The notes beneath the pieces were generated by a model. It saw only the letters and a list, made by a program, of their open reading frames with translations. It was not told the DNA's origin and ran no database searches. From Alphaproteobacteria bacterium bin52 (lineage in GTDB: Bacteria > Pseudomonadota > Alphaproteobacteria > Thalassobaculales > Thalassobaculaceae): 52,228 nucleotides of DNA. The stretch spans positions 1-52,228 of the forward strand of contig MPMT01000030.1 in the NCBI GenBank assembly GCA_002238645.1, given 5' to 3'. Both the position numbers and the translations under genes were made by a program. This document shows positions 9,279-19,969 of the stretch, piece after piece; the stretch's first letter is position 1; each line of letters opens with the position of its first letter.

Positions 9279-10700
9279 ATGGCGAATCCGCGTACATTGT
9301 TCGACAAGATCTGGCAGTCGCACCTGGTCGACCGGGAAGACGACGGCACCTGTCTGATCTACATTGACCGCCACCTGGTGCACGAGGTGACGAGCCCGCA
9401 GGCCTTCGAGGGGCTGCGCATCGCCGGACGGAAGGTGCGCCGGCCCGACCTCACCCTGGCGGTGGCCGACCACAACACGCCCACCACGGACATCTCCGAG
9501 GGGATTGCAGAAGAGGACTCGCGCATCCAGGTCGAAACGCTCGAAAGCAACGTGGCCGAGTTCGGGGTGCCATACTTCGGGCTCGAGGATGCCCGCCGCG
9601 GCATCGTGCACATCATCGGGCCGGAACAGGGATTCACCCTGCCCGGAATGACCATCGTCTGCGGCGACAGCCACACCGCCACCCACGGCGCCTTCGGGGC
9701 ACTTGCTTTCGGGATCGGCACGTCCGAGGTCGAGCACGTGCTCGCCACTCAGACCCTGCGCCAGGCCCCGGCCCGCAACATGCGGGTTACCGTCGAGGGC
9801 AACCTGCCGTTCGGTGTCACCGCCAAGGATGTGATCCTTGCCATTATCGGCAGGATCGGGACCGCCGGCGGGACCGGACACGTGATCGAGTTCGCCGGCG
9901 ACGCCATCCGTTCGCTGTCGATGGAAGCCCGGATGACGGTATGCAACATGGCGATCGAGGCCGGTGCACGCGCCGGGATGATCGCACCTGACGAGACGAC
10001 CTTCGACTACCTGCGCGGCCGGGCCATGGCCCCGAAGGGCGGAGCATGGGAGCAGGCGGTCGCGTGGTGGCGGACACTGCAGTCCGACCCCGGTGCCTCC
10101 TACGATACCGAAGTGGTCCTTCAGGCCGCCGACATCGTCCCCCAGGTCACCTGGGGGACGAACCCCGAAGAGGTGATCCCCGTGGACCAGCCGGTCCCGG
10201 ACCCCGCCGGCATCGAGGACGCACAGCGCCGTGCCAAGGTCGCCCGGTCGCTCGCCTACATGGGGCTTGAGGCCGGAACGCCGATTGCCCGGGTCCCGGT
10301 CGACAAGGTGTTCATCGGATCGTGTACCAACGGCCGCATCGAGGACCTGCGCGCCGTTGCCCAGGTGGCCCAGGGGCGCTCCGTTGCCCCCGGCGTCCAT
10401 GCCATGATCGTGGCCGGTTCGGGCCTGGTGCGCGAGCAGGCGGAAGAGGAGGGTCTGGGCGACATCTTCCGCGAGGCGGGCTTCGACTGGCGCAAGGAGC
10501 CCGGGTGCTCGATGTGCCTGGCGATGAATGCCGACCGCCTCGAACCCGGACAGCGGTGCGCCTCGACATCCAACCGCAACTTCGAGGGACGCCAGGGCTA
10601 CGGCGGCAGGACGCACCTGGTCAGTCCGGCGATGGCAGCGGCTGCCGCGGTGACCGGGCGGCTCGCTGACGTGCGTGAACTCCTGGCGGGAGCGGAATAG
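9279..10700 (+). CDS. leuC: 3-isopropylmalate dehydratase large subunit
   Basis: A 473-residue aconitase-family subunit that with LeuD isomerises 2- to 3-isopropylmalate in leucine synthesis. The three Fe-S cysteines are visible in GSCTNGR and GCSMCLAMN. Other family marks are [39 protein letters not shown] and [20 protein letters not shown]. Length is normal for bacterial LeuC. It overlaps leuD by one base (TAGTG) and sits directly behind rplS, an arrangement common in alphaproteobacteria. Confidence 0.97.
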   Translation: MANPRTLFDKIWQSHLVDREDDGTCLIYIDRHLVHEVTSPQAFEGLRIAGRKVRRPDLTLAVADHNTPTTDISEGIAEEDSRIQVETLESNVAEFGVPYFGLEDARRGIVHIIGPEQGFTLPGMTIVCGDSHTATHGAFGALAFGIGTSEVEHVLATQTLRQAPARNMRVTVEGNLPFGVTAKDVILAIIGRIGTAGGTGHVIEFAGDAIRSLSMEARMTVCNMAIEAGARAGMIAPDETTFDYLRGRAMAPKGGAWEQAVAWWRTLQSDPGASYDTEVVLQAADIVPQVTWGTNPEEVIPVDQPVPDPAGIEDAQRRAKVARSLAYMGLEAGTPIARVPVDKVFIGSCTNGRIEDLRAVAQVAQGRSVAPGVHAMIVAGSGLVREQAEEEGLGDIFREAGFDWRKEPGCSMCLAMNADRLEPGQRCASTSNRNFEGRQGYGGRTHLVSPAMAAAAAVTGRLADVRELLAGAE

Positions 10701-11305
10701 TGCAGAAGTTCGAAACCCTCCGCGGTGTCGCGGCACCGTTCGACATGATCAACATCGACACCGACAAGGTGATCCCGAAGCAGTACCTGAAGACCATCAG
10801 GCGCACCGGGCTCGGCAAGCACCTGTTCGCCGAGATGCGCTACCGCGCCGACGGGTCGGAGAACCCCGACTTCGTTCTGAACAAGCCGGTTTACCGCGAC
10901 GCCAGCATCATCATCGCCGGCGACAACTTCGGCTGCGGCTCGTCGCGCGAACACGCGCCCTGGGCGCTGCTGGACTACGGTATCCGCTGCGTGATCTCGA
11001 CCAGTTTCGCCGACATCTTCTACAACAACTGCTTCAAGAACGGCATCCTGCCGATCACCGTCTCCCGCGAGCAGCTCGACGAGCTGATGAAGGATGCGGA
11101 ACTCGGCGCCAACGCGGTGCTCGAGATCGACCTCACCACCCAGGAGATCTCGCGGCCGAACGGTGAGAAGATCGGCTTCGAGGTCGAGCCGGCACGCAAG
11201 CACTGCCTGCTCCACGGTCTTGACGACATCGGGCTGACGCTGGCGCGCGAAACGGCGATCGACAGTTTCGAGGAACGCCGGGCCCGGGAACAGCCCTGGG
11301 TCTGA
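10700..11305 (+). CDS. leuD: 3-isopropylmalate dehydratase small subunit
   Basis: A 201-residue swivel-domain partner of LeuC. Conserved features: [19 protein letters not shown], the substrate loop [16 protein letters not shown] and [18 protein letters not shown]. The GTG start overlaps the leuC stop by one base, implying coupled translation and equal subunit amounts. leuB follows after a short gap. Confidence 0.97.
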   Translation: MQKFETLRGVAAPFDMINIDTDKVIPKQYLKTIRRTGLGKHLFAEMRYRADGSENPDFVLNKPVYRDASIIIAGDNFGCGSSREHAPWALLDYGIRCVISTSFADIFYNNCFKNGILPITVSREQLDELMKDAELGANAVLEIDLTTQEISRPNGEKIGFEVEPARKHCLLHGLDDIGLTLARETAIDSFEERRAREQPWV

Positions 11306-11351
11306 ACGCGCACGAGGCCGCCCGGCCCGCGCCGAGATGCAGAGGAATACC

Positions 11352-12464
11352 ATGACGCCGAACAGGAAGCTGCTGGTCCTTCCGGGTGACGGGATCGGGC
11401 CGGAGGTCGTGGGACAGGTGCTGCGCGCGGTCGACTGGCTGGCGCGCCGGCGCTTGGTCAGCTTTGACGTCACCGAAGGACTGGCCGGCGGTGCGTCATG
11501 GGACAAGCACGGCACGCCGCTCACCGACGAGACCCTGGCCGATGCGCTCGCCGCCGACGCGGTGCTGTTCGGGTCCGTCGGGGGCCCGGCCTATGATCAG
11601 CTGCCGTTCGAGCAGAAGCCCGAGCGCGGCCTGCTGCGCCTGCGCAAGGAAATGGACCTGTTTGCCAACCTGCGCCCGGCGATGGTGTTCGGACCGATGG
11701 CGGACAGTTCCAGCCTGAAATCCGAACTGGTGTCCGGCCTCGACATCCTGATCCTGCGTGAATTGACCGGCGGCATCTACTTCGCCGAGCCGCGGGGGAT
11801 CGAGGATCTTCCGGACGGAACCCGCAAGGGCTATGACACCAACCTGTACACCACCCCCGAGATCGAACGGATCGGAAGGGTCGCCATCGACCTTGCGCGC
11901 AGGCGCCGCGGCAAGGTGACATCGGTCGAGAAGGCGAACGTCATGATGTCGGGCGTGCTGTGGCGCGAGACCATGCAGCAGCTGTTCGAGGCCGAGGCGG
12001 ACGGTCTCGAGACCGAGCACATGTACGCGGACAACTGTGCCATGCAGTTGGTCCGCTATCCCGGGCAGTTCGACGTGATCGTGACCGACAACCTGTTCGG
12101 CGACATGCTGTCCGACTGTGCCGCCATGCTCACCGGCTCGCTCGGCATGCTGCCGTCGGCCTCGCTTGGTGCCGCCGATCCGGTGACCGGGACCCGGCAT
12201 GCGCTCTATGAACCGGTCCACGGCTCGGCGCCGGACATCGCGGGCCAAGGTATCGCAAACCCGATTGCGGAACTGCTCAGCTTCTCGATGGCGCTACGCT
12301 ACTCCTTCGACATGGGCGAGGACGCCGACCTCATTGATGCCGCGATCGACCGGGTGCTGGCGTCAGGTCTGCGGACTCGTGATATCATGAGCGAAGGCAA
12401 GACCGCGGTGTCGACCGAGGGCATGATGGACGCGATCCTGCACGAGCTCGACACGGTGTCCTGA
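11352..12464 (+). CDS. leuB: 3-isopropylmalate dehydrogenase
   Basis: A 370-residue NAD-dependent decarboxylating dehydrogenase, third enzyme of the leucine branch. Motifs: [26 protein letters not shown] (substrate loop), [29 protein letters not shown], the Lys-containing [26 protein letters not shown] and the NAD-binding [18 protein letters not shown]. An upstream ATG at 11337 is in frame, but the ATG at 11352 has the better AGAGGA ribosome site and the conserved N-terminus, so I choose it. Confidence 0.97.
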   Translation: MTPNRKLLVLPGDGIGPEVVGQVLRAVDWLARRRLVSFDVTEGLAGGASWDKHGTPLTDETLADALAADAVLFGSVGGPAYDQLPFEQKPERGLLRLRKEMDLFANLRPAMVFGPMADSSSLKSELVSGLDILILRELTGGIYFAEPRGIEDLPDGTRKGYDTNLYTTPEIERIGRVAIDLARRRRGKVTSVEKANVMMSGVLWRETMQQLFEAEADGLETEHMYADNCAMQLVRYPGQFDVIVTDNLFGDMLSDCAAMLTGSLGMLPSASLGAADPVTGTRHALYEPVHGSAPDIAGQGIANPIAELLSFSMALRYSFDMGEDADLIDAAIDRVLASGLRTRDIMSEGKTAVSTEGMMDAILHELDTVS

Positions 12465-12487
12465 ACGGCGAGAGGACGACAGCGACC

Positions 12488-13513
12488 ATGGGATACCGGG
12501 TTGCGGTGGCAGGAGCCACCGGTGCGGTGGGCCGCGAAATGCTCCGCGTGCTGGCCGAGCGGGAGTTTCCCGCCGACGAGGTGGTGGCACTCGCCTCGGC
12601 GCGATCGATCGGCAAGGAAGTCTCCTTCGGGGAGGAACAGACGCTCATGATCTCTCCTCTCGGATCGCACGACTTCTCCACCACCGATATCTGCCTGTTC
12701 TCGGCCGGCAGCGCGGTCTCGAAACAGTATGCGCCGAAGGCGGCGCGCGCGGGATGCGTGGTGATCGACAATTCGTCGCACTGGCGCATGGAACCGGACA
12801 TTCCGCTCGTGGTGCCCGAGGTGAACGGCGATGCGCTTCGCTACTACCGCGAGCGCAACATTATCGCCAATCCGAACTGCTCCACCGCCCAGCTGGTGAT
12901 GGCGCTCAAGCCGCTGCACGATGTCTTCGAGATCAACCGGGTAGTGGTCTCGACCTACCAGTCGGTCTCGGGCGCCGGACAGCAGGGCATGGAGGAGCTG
13001 TTTTCCCAGACCCGGGGCATCTATGTCAGCGATGCGGTCGAGCGTAATGTCTTCACCAAGCAGATCGCATTCAACTGCATCCCGCACATCGACAGTTTCA
13101 TGGACGACGGATCGACACGGGAAGAATGGAAAGTGGCGGTGGAAACCCGCAAGATCCTCGACCCGGACATTGATGTCGTGGCGCACTGCGTGCGGGTTCC
13201 CGTCTTCATCGGCCATGCCGAGGCGGTGTTCGTCGAGACCCGGATGCCGATCGATCCCGAACAAGCGCGCTCGGTGCTGCGGGCCTTTCCCGGCGTCGTG
13301 GTGGTCGACTACCGCGAAGACGAGGGCTACGTGACGCCCAAGGAGTGCGTCGGCGAGGACCCGGTATACATCAGCCGGATCCGTACGGATCCGACGGTGG
13401 ACAACGGGCTGGTGTTCTGGTGCGTGTCGGACAACCTGCGCAAGGGCGCGGCCCTGAACGCGGTGCAGATCGCCGAGGCCCTGGTCGCCGACTACCTCGA
13501 AGAGGCGGCGTAG
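12488..13513 (+). CDS. asd: Aspartate-semialdehyde dehydrogenase
   Basis: A 341-residue NADPH enzyme that makes aspartate semialdehyde for lysine, threonine, methionine and diaminopimelate. The N-terminal Rossmann motif is VAVAGATGAVGREML. The catalytic cysteine is C131 in NPNCSTAQ. The substrate-binding region includes TYQSVSGAGQQGMEEL and CVRVPVFIGHAE; SDNLRKGAALNAVQIAE closes the protein. It ends the plus-strand core operon and converges with pdxY, nine bases apart. Confidence 0.96.
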   Translation: MGYRVAVAGATGAVGREMLRVLAEREFPADEVVALASARSIGKEVSFGEEQTLMISPLGSHDFSTTDICLFSAGSAVSKQYAPKAARAGCVVIDNSSHWRMEPDIPLVVPEVNGDALRYYRERNIIANPNCSTAQLVMALKPLHDVFEINRVVVSTYQSVSGAGQQGMEELFSQTRGIYVSDAVERNVFTKQIAFNCIPHIDSFMDDGSTREEWKVAVETRKILDPDIDVVAHCVRVPVFIGHAEAVFVETRMPIDPEQARSVLRAFPGVVVVDYREDEGYVTPKECVGEDPVYISRIRTDPTVDNGLVFWCVSDNLRKGAALNAVQIAEALVADYLEEAA

Positions 13514-13522
13514 CCGCGACGC

Positions 13523-14338
13523 TCACCGCCCGCGCCGGGTCGCGAGCTCGGCCAGGCACTGGCCGAGTGCGAGCTCGTCGCTCCCGAGTTCCAGGGTACG
13601 GCGCGTGACCAGGTCGAGCCCCGACATGGCGGCCTCCAGCGCGCGGGCGATATCGCGGGTGTCGATGAAGTGCGCGGTGTACAGGGCCGAGAACAGGTCT
13701 CCCGCGCCGCGAAACCGCGCCTGCCTGTACGGAGCCGCGACCCACCGGACCGTGTCGGCGGTGACCGCGCAGGCGGAGATCCGCTCGCCCTGGACGATAC
13801 CCGTGACCACGACCTGGCCCAGGGAGCCGCGGCATAGTGCGCGGGCAGCCGTCACGACGGCATCGGTGTCATCGACTGTCCGGCCGGTGAGCCAGCCCAG
13901 TTCGTACCGGTTCGGCGTGATGATGTCGGCAAGCGGCAGCAACCGGCAGCGGATTGCGTCGACAACACCGGGCGCCACGTAGATCCGGCCGTCATCGCCG
14001 ATCACCGGGTCGAGCACGTAGAAACCGTCCGGGTTGGCGCGTCGCACCGCGCGGACGGCCTGTGCGACAACCCGGGCTGTTGATGGCCGGCCGAGATAGC
14101 CCGACAGCACCGCATCGCAGCGTGCGAGCGCACCCAGGCCGCGCAGACCCCTGAACAGGTCCGCAAGTTCGGCCGCCGAGCGGGTCCGTCCGGTCCAGTG
14201 GCCGTGGCCCGGATGGTTCGAGAAGGTCACGGTGGCAATCGGCCAGACCTCGTGTCCGAGGACCCGAAGAGCGGGGACCGCCGCCGCGTTGCCCACATGG
14301 CCATAGGTGACGGTGGACTGGATCGAAAGCACCGCCAC
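13523..14338 (-). CDS. pdxY: Pyridoxal kinase
   Basis: A 271-residue ribokinase-fold enzyme that phosphorylates pyridoxal (and perhaps pyridoxine/pyridoxamine) in B6 salvage. The N-terminus VLSIQSTVTYGHVGNAAAV is diagnostic. FYVLDPVIGDDGRIYV, the ITPNRYELGWLTG segment and the C-terminal GAGDLFSALYTA, with its catalytic Asp, complete the site. The frame is open far upstream within the lipoprotein gene; I use the GTG at 14338, just after that gene's stop, with GCGGGA as a weak ribosome site. GTG 14332 is an alternative. It is the last gene of a minus-strand run beginning at hslO/argF. Confidence 0.9.
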   Translation of the reverse strand: MAVLSIQSTVTYGHVGNAAAVPALRVLGHEVWPIATVTFSNHPGHGHWTGRTRSAAELADLFRGLRGLGALARCDAVLSGYLGRPSTARVVAQAVRAVRRANPDGFYVLDPVIGDDGRIYVAPGVVDAIRCRLLPLADIITPNRYELGWLTGRTVDDTDAVVTAARALCRGSLGQVVVTGIVQGERISACAVTADTVRWVAAPYRQARFRGAGDLFSALYTAHFIDTRDIARALEAAMSGLDLVTRRTLELGSDELALGQCLAELATRRGR

Positions 14339-14351
14339 CGCGTCGTTCCCG

Positions 14352-14939
14352 CTACCGGGACAGGTACGGGGACAGGTGCCGGGCCACCTCCGGCCGGATC
14401 GCCTGGTCGAATTCACCGATCGCCTGCGCCACCTGGTCGTACCAGGCGTAGCCACGGGCGGTCGGAGAGCGTGCATCGGAGAACGTGCGGGCAAGCGCGA
14501 CCGAGGCAGTGGCACTGGCGAGGACCCGGCCGGCGTCGCGAACCTCGAGCCGTGCTTCCAGTTCGACCCGGTAGCGCCGGTTCTCTCCTGCCGCCTGCAC
14601 CAACGACTTCAGCCATGATGTCGGGGCCATCGCTTCCTCGACAACCCTGGCATCGGTAACGACGAACACAGCCTCGCGTCCCGCACCAACCGGCACCAGC
14701 ACGTCATCCGCCCATTGCCGGGCAGCGGCGGCCGGCGCGACCGGAACCAGGTGTTCCACGTTCGGTGAGGCGAACGGCGGCACATACTCGACCACGGTCC
14801 ACGCCCGGGCAACATCAAGCCGGATCGGTTCAAGCTCGGTGAACGAGAGGGTGCGCGGCGGCGGCGATGGCGGCGGCGGCGTCACACAGGCGGCGAGCAG
14901 CAGGACCACGCCTGCCGCAAGGCGCAAACCCGCCCTCAC
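14352..14939 (-). CDS. Lipoprotein of unknown function
   Basis: A 195-residue predicted lipoprotein. The signal peptide (residues 1-17) ends in the lipobox LLAAC, followed by a proline-rich spacer (TPPPPSPPP). The mature part has no motif I recognise. It is predicted to have alternating strands and helices, with RVELEARLEVRDAGRVLASA suggesting a beta-sandwich portion. It is probably anchored to the outer or inner membrane facing the periplasm. Its start overlaps the hslO stop (ATGA), and pdxY follows 13 bp later, so it is co-transcribed with unrelated housekeeping genes. Confidence 0.8.
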   Translation of the reverse strand: MRAGLRLAAGVVLLLAACVTPPPPSPPPRTLSFTELEPIRLDVARAWTVVEYVPPFASPNVEHLVPVAPAAAARQWADDVLVPVGAGREAVFVVTDARVVEEAMAPTSWLKSLVQAAGENRRYRVELEARLEVRDAGRVLASATASVALARTFSDARSPTARGYAWYDQVAQAIGEFDQAIRPEVARHLSPYLSR

Positions 14940-15904
14940 TGCAGCATTCTCCCGGACACGGGATGATCACAGCCGAGCTCGGCGAGCGCCATGGCGTCGT
15001 AGCGTCGTTCGGTCTTGCAGAACTCGCAGACAACCGACACCACACCCTCCTGCATCATGCTGCGCAGTTCCGCATCCGAAAGCGAGCGCAGGACCCGTTC
15101 GACCCGCTCGGCACTGCAGCGGCACCGGGCCTCGACCGGCTGTCTCGGCCAGACCCGGACCCCGGTTTCGTGGAACAGCCGGTAGAGCAGCGCCTCCGGC
15201 GTCAGCGTCCGGTCGACCAGCTCCTCCGGCGTGCAGCTCCCCATCAGAATGAGAGCGGTGCGCCATCCCTCGTCGTACTCCTCCTCGCTCACGCCGGGCG
15301 GTGCGCCGTGACCACCGGCAAACGGCAGGCGCTGAACCATCAACGCCGAAGCGCGCCAGGCTCCCGTCTCGTCCCGGGCCGCCGCCAGGGTCAGGTCGGT
15401 CTCGAGCTGTTCGGAATTGCTGAAATACGCCCGGGTGCACTCCACCAGGCCGTCTCCGGTCAGCGCGACGATCCCCTGGTAGCGCTTGGCATGCCGGCCC
15501 TGGTCAACGGTAAACGCCATGTGTCCGCCCCCGGTCAGGCGGGACAGCGGAACCCTGGGTCCGTGCGTCTGCACCAGCCTATGCACGCCGTCCTCGTCGC
15601 AGGCGGCATAGCCGCGCAGGCTGCCGTTGCTGGTGACGTCGGCCATGAGCGTGCGCAGCGGCCCGTTCCCGCTCACCTGCAGCGTGAACACGCCGTCGAA
15701 TTTCAGCGCGCCGGCAAGACACGGAGCCAGCGCCAGCATCTCGGCCTGCAGCCGTGCGACCGGCTGGGGATGGGCATGCACGGCGACGATGGCATCAACC
15801 GCGGCGTCAAGGCTGACCAGCCGGCCGCGAAGGGCATAGGGTTCGACCTGGAACGGGAGGACCATATCCTCGCGCACCGGCTCGCCCGGGATCACGACAG
15901 GCAC
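14936..15904 (-). CDS. hslO: Redox-regulated chaperone Hsp33
   Basis: A 322-residue holdase chaperone activated by oxidation and unfolding. The C-terminal zinc switch is visible as CRCS followed by CEFC, giving four cysteines in the CXC...CXXC pattern. The N-terminal part matches the family in [36 protein letters not shown] and YQGIVALTG. In this protein the domain order is normal. It overlaps argF by 13 bp and the downstream lipoprotein gene by 4 bp, so the genes are translationally linked. Confidence 0.94.
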   Translation of the reverse strand: MPVVIPGEPVREDMVLPFQVEPYALRGRLVSLDAAVDAIVAVHAHPQPVARLQAEMLALAPCLAGALKFDGVFTLQVSGNGPLRTLMADVTSNGSLRGYAACDEDGVHRLVQTHGPRVPLSRLTGGGHMAFTVDQGRHAKRYQGIVALTGDGLVECTRAYFSNSEQLETDLTLAAARDETGAWRASALMVQRLPFAGGHGAPPGVSEEEYDEGWRTALILMGSCTPEELVDRTLTPEALLYRLFHETGVRVWPRQPVEARCRCSAERVERVLRSLSDAELRSMMQEGVVSVVCEFCKTERRYDAMALAELGCDHPVSGRMLQ

Positions 15905-16797
15905 CAGGTCAGGATCGCCTTCTGGCTGTGCAGCCGGTTTTCCGCCTCGTCCCAGACGATCGACCGCGGCCCGTCAATCACTCCCGGGGTGACCTCCTCG
16001 CCGCGGTGCGCCGGCAGGCAGTGCAGGAACACCGCGTCCTCGCTCGCCCGGTCCATCAGTGTCTCGTCGACCCGGTAGGGGGCGAGCAGGTTATGCCGGC
16101 TCGTATCGTCGTCGCCCATGGAAATCCAGGCATCGGTCACGACACAGTCGGCATCCGTGACCGCGGCAACGGGATCATGCATGAGTTCGACCTCGCCGCC
16201 GTTGGCCCTGGCCCATGCGAGCAGATCCGGGTCCGGCGAACGTTCCGGCGGACAGGCGATGCGCAGCCGGAAGCCGAACCGGACCGAGGCGTGGATCCAT
16301 GACGATGCCATGTTGTTGCCATCGCCGCTCCACGCGACCACCTTGCCCCGGATCGGGCCGCGATGTTCCTCGTAGGCCATCACGTCGGCCAGGAGCTGGC
16401 ACGGGTGCGAGTGGTCGGTCAGTCCGTTGATCACCGGGACGGTGGCGTGGTGCGCCATTTCGGTGATCTTCTCGCGCTCGTAGGTCCGCATCATGATGCA
16501 GTCGACGTAGCACGACAGGGCGCGCGCGGTATCGGCAACGGTCTCGCCGCGGCCGAGCTGCAGCTCTGACCCGTTCAGCACCACGACCTCGCCGCCGAGC
16601 TGCTTCATGCCGACCTCGAAGGAAACCCGGGTCCGGGTCGAGGGCTTCTCGAATATCATCGCGAGCGTTTTCCCGGCGAGTGGCCGGTCCGTGCCGGCCG
16701 TACCCTGCTTGATCGCCACCGCGTCATCCACCAGGCCGCGCAGCGTTCCGGCGTCTATTTCATCGAGATCCAGAAAATGTTTCACGGCTGCCGTCAT
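15892..16797 (-). CDS. argF: Ornithine carbamoyltransferase
   Basis: A 301-residue transferase that joins carbamoyl phosphate and ornithine into citrulline. The carbamoyl-phosphate motif STRTRVSFE, the [17 protein letters not shown] loop, and [11 protein letters not shown], with its catalytic Cys, are all intact. The SMG loop appears as WISMGDDD. The start is the ATG at 16797 with a GGAGG ribosome site; the open frame upstream to 16926 has no homologous character. It follows argD by 64 bp on the same strand, the usual argD-argF-hslO order in alphaproteobacteria. Confidence 0.96.
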   Translation of the reverse strand: MTAAVKHFLDLDEIDAGTLRGLVDDAVAIKQGTAGTDRPLAGKTLAMIFEKPSTRTRVSFEVGMKQLGGEVVVLNGSELQLGRGETVADTARALSCYVDCIMMRTYEREKITEMAHHATVPVINGLTDHSHPCQLLADVMAYEEHRGPIRGKVVAWSGDGNNMASSWIHASVRFGFRLRIACPPERSPDPDLLAWARANGGEVELMHDPVAAVTDADCVVTDAWISMGDDDTSRHNLLAPYRVDETLMDRASEDAVFLHCLPAHRGEEVTPGVIDGPRSIVWDEAENRLHSQKAILTWCLS

Positions 16798-16861
16798 CTC
16801 ACGGCCTCCAGCGTGACAATGAAGGTGTTGGAGCGGCCGGGTGTCCCGGCCGCTCCTGGAG

Positions 16862-18034
16862 TCAGTCGGCCTTGCTGCGCGCGAAGACGGTATCGAGAAT
16901 GCCGAGGCATTCGTCGATCTCGCCATCGCTGGCCGTCAGCGGCGGGAGCAGGCGGACGACGTTGTCGCCGGCGACAACCGTGAGCAGCCCGGCATCCCGC
17001 AGGGCGGTCATCACCTCGAGGTTGTTGCCCACGCACTTGATGCCGATCATCAGTCCGACACCGCGCACCTCCTCGACGGCATCGGGGCGCCGTGCCGCCA
17101 TGTCATCGAGGCCGGCACGCAGCCGCACACCCTTCTGCGCCACCGCGTCGAGGAACCCGGGCTTGAGGAGTTCATCCAGCACCGCGTTGGCCGCGGCCAT
17201 GGCGAGCGGGTTTCCACCGAAGGTGGAGCCGTGGGTGCCCGGGACCATGCCGGTCGCCGCCTTCTCGGTGGCGAGCACCGCGCCGACCGGAAACCCGCCG
17301 CCCAGACCCTTGGCGAGACCCATGATGTCCGGCTTCACCCCGTACATCTGGTAGGCGAAGAGGTGACCGGTCCGTCCCATGCCGCACTGGACCTCGTCGA
17401 ACACCAGCAGGGCGTCGAACTCGTCGGCAGCCGCACGCAGTCCCTCCAGATAGGCACCGTCGGCCGGGTTGATCCCGCCCTCGCCCTGGATCGGCTCGAC
17501 CAGGATCGCGGCCGTGCGGTCGGACAGCGCCGCGCGCAGCTCGTTCAGGTTGCCGAACGGAACATGGTGGAACCCGTCGGGCCGGGGACCGAATCCCTCG
17601 CGGTACTTCTCGCTATCCCCCGCCGAGAGGGTCGCGAGCGTGCGGCCGTGAAACGCACCGCTGGCGCAGACGACTTCCTCGCGTTCCGGTGCACCGGAGA
17701 CGAACTGGTACTTGCGCGCAACCTTGAGCGCACCCTCCATTGCCTCGGCACCCGAATTGCAGAAGAAACAGGTATCGGCAAAGGAGTGCTCGACCAGCTT
17801 GTCGGCGAGCTGCTGCTGCTCGGGGATGTTGTACAGGTTGGAGACATGCCACAGCCGCTCCGCCTGGTCCTTCAGTGCGGCGACGAGTGCCGGGTGCCCG
17901 TGACCGAGCGAATTCACCGCGATGCCGGTGGCAAAGTCGAGGAATCGTCGCCCGTCGGTGCTGTACAGCCAGGAGCCCTCACCCCGCTCGAAAGCGATTT
18001 CGATGCGTCCGTATGTAGTCATCACCGACGTCAC
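16862..18034 (-). CDS. argD: Acetylornithine aminotransferase
   Basis: A 390-residue class III PLP aminotransferase for arginine synthesis, probably also acting on succinyl-diaminopimelate. Motifs: [78 protein letters not shown] and [14 protein letters not shown] (PLP lysine), then [11 protein letters not shown]. The start is set at a GTG (18034) with AGGAGA eight bases upstream; an ATG at 18022 is possible but too far from that site. Confidence 0.95.
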   Translation of the reverse strand: MTSVMTTYGRIEIAFERGEGSWLYSTDGRRFLDFATGIAVNSLGHGHPALVAALKDQAERLWHVSNLYNIPEQQQLADKLVEHSFADTCFFCNSGAEAMEGALKVARKYQFVSGAPEREEVVCASGAFHGRTLATLSAGDSEKYREGFGPRPDGFHHVPFGNLNELRAALSDRTAAILVEPIQGEGGINPADGAYLEGLRAAADEFDALLVFDEVQCGMGRTGHLFAYQMYGVKPDIMGLAKGLGGGFPVGAVLATEKAATGMVPGTHGSTFGGNPLAMAAANAVLDELLKPGFLDAVAQKGVRLRAGLDDMAARRPDAVEEVRGVGLMIGIKCVGNNLEVMTALRDAGLLTVVAGDNVVRLLPPLTASDGEIDECLGILDTVFARSKAD

Positions 18035-18154
18035 GGTATCTCTCCTCAATGTTGGAAACGCCCGGCCGGCTCGCCGGATCCATGACCCGGGAGCAGGGCG
18101 CCAAGAATCGAGCTTATCACCGCCCGGCGACCGGACTGTCAAGTGAACCGGGCG

Positions 18155-19330
18155 TCAGTCCGACCGGAAATGCCGGGAAAGTTTCAGTTTCTGGCCCTGG
18201 TAGTTCGAACCCAAGGTCCGGCCGTAGAGCTTGTCCGGCATGTCGAGGAGCTGTTCGTAGACCAACCGGCACACGGTCTGTCCGTCCTCGATCAGGAACG
18301 GGACGTCGCGAGACCTGACCTCGAGCACCGCCCGGGTGCCGCCGCCGCCATGGTCCGCCATGCCGAAGCCGGGATCGAAGAACCCGGCGTAGTGCGCCCG
18401 GAACTCGCCAATCCGGGTGTTGACGGCGCGCATTTCTGCCGAGGCCTCCGGCGGGACCAGGATGCTCTCCTTCGACATCAGGATGTAGAACTCCTCCGGG
18501 TTCAGGACCAGTTCCGCCGGCTGGCCGGGGTGGCGGTACACCGGATCCCAGAAGTCGAGTGCGGCGCAGGAACCCGACCGGTCGACATCGATCAGGCCGG
18601 TGTGCGCACGCGCCCGGTAGGCGATGAGGCCGGTCCCGGGCGCGCCCTCGAGATCAACGCGGATGGCGACACCCTCGCGAATGTCGACATCCGGCAACGG
18701 GGCAGCGCCCAGCAGGTCGGTGTTCCCGGCGCCGTCCTCCTGCACCAGGCCGAGTTGTCGCTGCAGCCGGCTCATCCGGGCATCGGCCGGGCGCGGTGTG
18801 CCGCGGCGCAGCCGCAGCTGGGTCAGCCGGGATCCCTGGCGGACCAGGATCGAGAACGTGCGCGGCGAGATCTCGGCATAGAGCGGTCCGGCATAGCCGT
18901 CCGCGACGGTCTCGAACTCGCCGCTCTTGTCGGTGATCAGCCGGGTGAAGACGTCGAGCCGGCCGGTCGAACTCTTCGGATTGGCCATGCCCGAATACCC
19001 GGCAGGCAGGGCGAGGTGCTCGAGCAGCGGAACGATGTAGACACAGCCGCGCTCCAGGACCGCACCGTCGGCAAGGTCGAGCCTGTGCATGGCGTAGCGC
19101 TCGAGCTTGTCCTCGACCCGGACTCCGGTGCCGGGCAGGAAACTCGCGGCGATCCGGTACGCGACCGGACCAAGGCGCAGGTCGATGCTGGCCGGCTGGA
19201 TCTGGTCTTCCGTTACCGGCGGGTCGGCCTGGATGCGATGGTGTGCGACCAGGTCGCGGATGTTCTGGCTGGCGAGGATGCCCGTGGTGTTGAGACGCCC
19301 CCGCCTGCCTTCGAACAGCTGCTCGCTCAT
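18155..19330 (-). CDS. dcd: 2'-deoxycytidine 5'-triphosphate deaminase, long two-domain form
   Basis: A 391-residue protein of the Dcd/dUTPase fold, about twice the length of E. coli Dcd. The N-terminal half carries IQPASIDLRLGPVAYRI, and the region ANPKSSTGRLDVFTRLITD has the Ser/Arg loop of the active site. The C-terminal half repeats the fold, with FGMADHGGGGTRAVLEVRSR. This long form is usual in alphaproteobacteria and makes dUTP from dCTP for thymidylate synthesis. The ATG at 19330 is chosen because the frame upstream is Arg-rich with no homology; no strong ribosome site is present. It overlaps nothing and follows the peroxiredoxin gene by 31 bp. Confidence 0.88.
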   Translation of the reverse strand: MSEQLFEGRRGRLNTTGILASQNIRDLVAHHRIQADPPVTEDQIQPASIDLRLGPVAYRIAASFLPGTGVRVEDKLERYAMHRLDLADGAVLERGCVYIVPLLEHLALPAGYSGMANPKSSTGRLDVFTRLITDKSGEFETVADGYAGPLYAEISPRTFSILVRQGSRLTQLRLRRGTPRPADARMSRLQRQLGLVQEDGAGNTDLLGAAPLPDVDIREGVAIRVDLEGAPGTGLIAYRARAHTGLIDVDRSGSCAALDFWDPVYRHPGQPAELVLNPEEFYILMSKESILVPPEASAEMRAVNTRIGEFRAHYAGFFDPGFGMADHGGGGTRAVLEVRSRDVPFLIEDGQTVCRLVYEQLLDMPDKLYGRTLGSNYQGQKLKLSRHFRSD

Positions 19331-19361
19331 GATTGCCGGGCGCCGGCTCCCGGGCCCGGCG

Positions 19362-19844
19362 CTACAGGGCGGCGAGCACGTTCTCCGCGCTCGAGACCTC
19401 GAACGCGCCCGCATCCTCGGCGAACAGGTTTTCGACCGTGCCGTCGTTGACGATCATGGCGTAGCGCGCCGAGCGTACGCCCAGTCCCCGGGCGGTGAGG
19501 TCCAGCACCATGCCCAGCGCCTGGGCAAGCTCGCCGCTGCCGTCGGCCAGCATCATGACCTTCCCGGCGGCCTGCTGGTCGGCGCCCCAGGCGTCCATCA
19601 CGAAGACGTCGTTGACCGACACGCAGGCGACGATATCAACGCCCTTCGCCCTGATCTCGTCGGCCTTCGCCACGAAACCCGGCAGGTGCTGGTTGGAACA
19701 TGTGGGTGTGAAGGCGCCGGGCACCGCGAACAGCACCGCCTTCTTGCCGCGAAACAGGTCGTCGGTGGTGATCGGCTCGATGCCGGATCCGGTCTTGTGG
19801 TGCAGCGTCACCGACGGAATCTTGTCTCCGGGCTTGATGGTCAT
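19362..19844 (-). CDS. Peroxiredoxin, Prx5 / AhpE-like family
   Basis: A 160-residue thiol peroxidase. The peroxidatic cysteine is C49 in VPGAFTPTCS, and the family marks VACVSVNDVFVMDAWG and RYAMIVNDGTVENLF are present. Prx5 proteins reduce hydroperoxides in the cytoplasm, often with glutathione or glutaredoxin. A GAGGAGA ribosome site precedes the ATG. The DsbD/ScsB-like gene lies upstream on the same strand, which could mean a shared redox operon, but 125 bp separate them. Confidence 0.93.
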   Translation of the reverse strand: MTIKPGDKIPSVTLHHKTGSGIEPITTDDLFRGKKAVLFAVPGAFTPTCSNQHLPGFVAKADEIRAKGVDIVACVSVNDVFVMDAWGADQQAAGKVMMLADGSGELAQALGMVLDLTARGLGVRSARYAMIVNDGTVENLFAEDAGAFEVSSAENVLAAL

Positions 19845-19969
19845 GGATCGTCTCCTCGGATGCTGGTGTGTCCGAACAACGCGCGGGAACGAGCGTGTGC
19901 GGCTGCGGTTTCAGGTGGCCACACAATACGAAGATCTGTACCGAAATCCAGCGGCAACCCGCGGCGTGG

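Noticed and set aside
9039..10736. A 565-codon minus-strand frame opposite leuC
   Set aside because: Same reason: antisense shadow of a strongly conserved gene.
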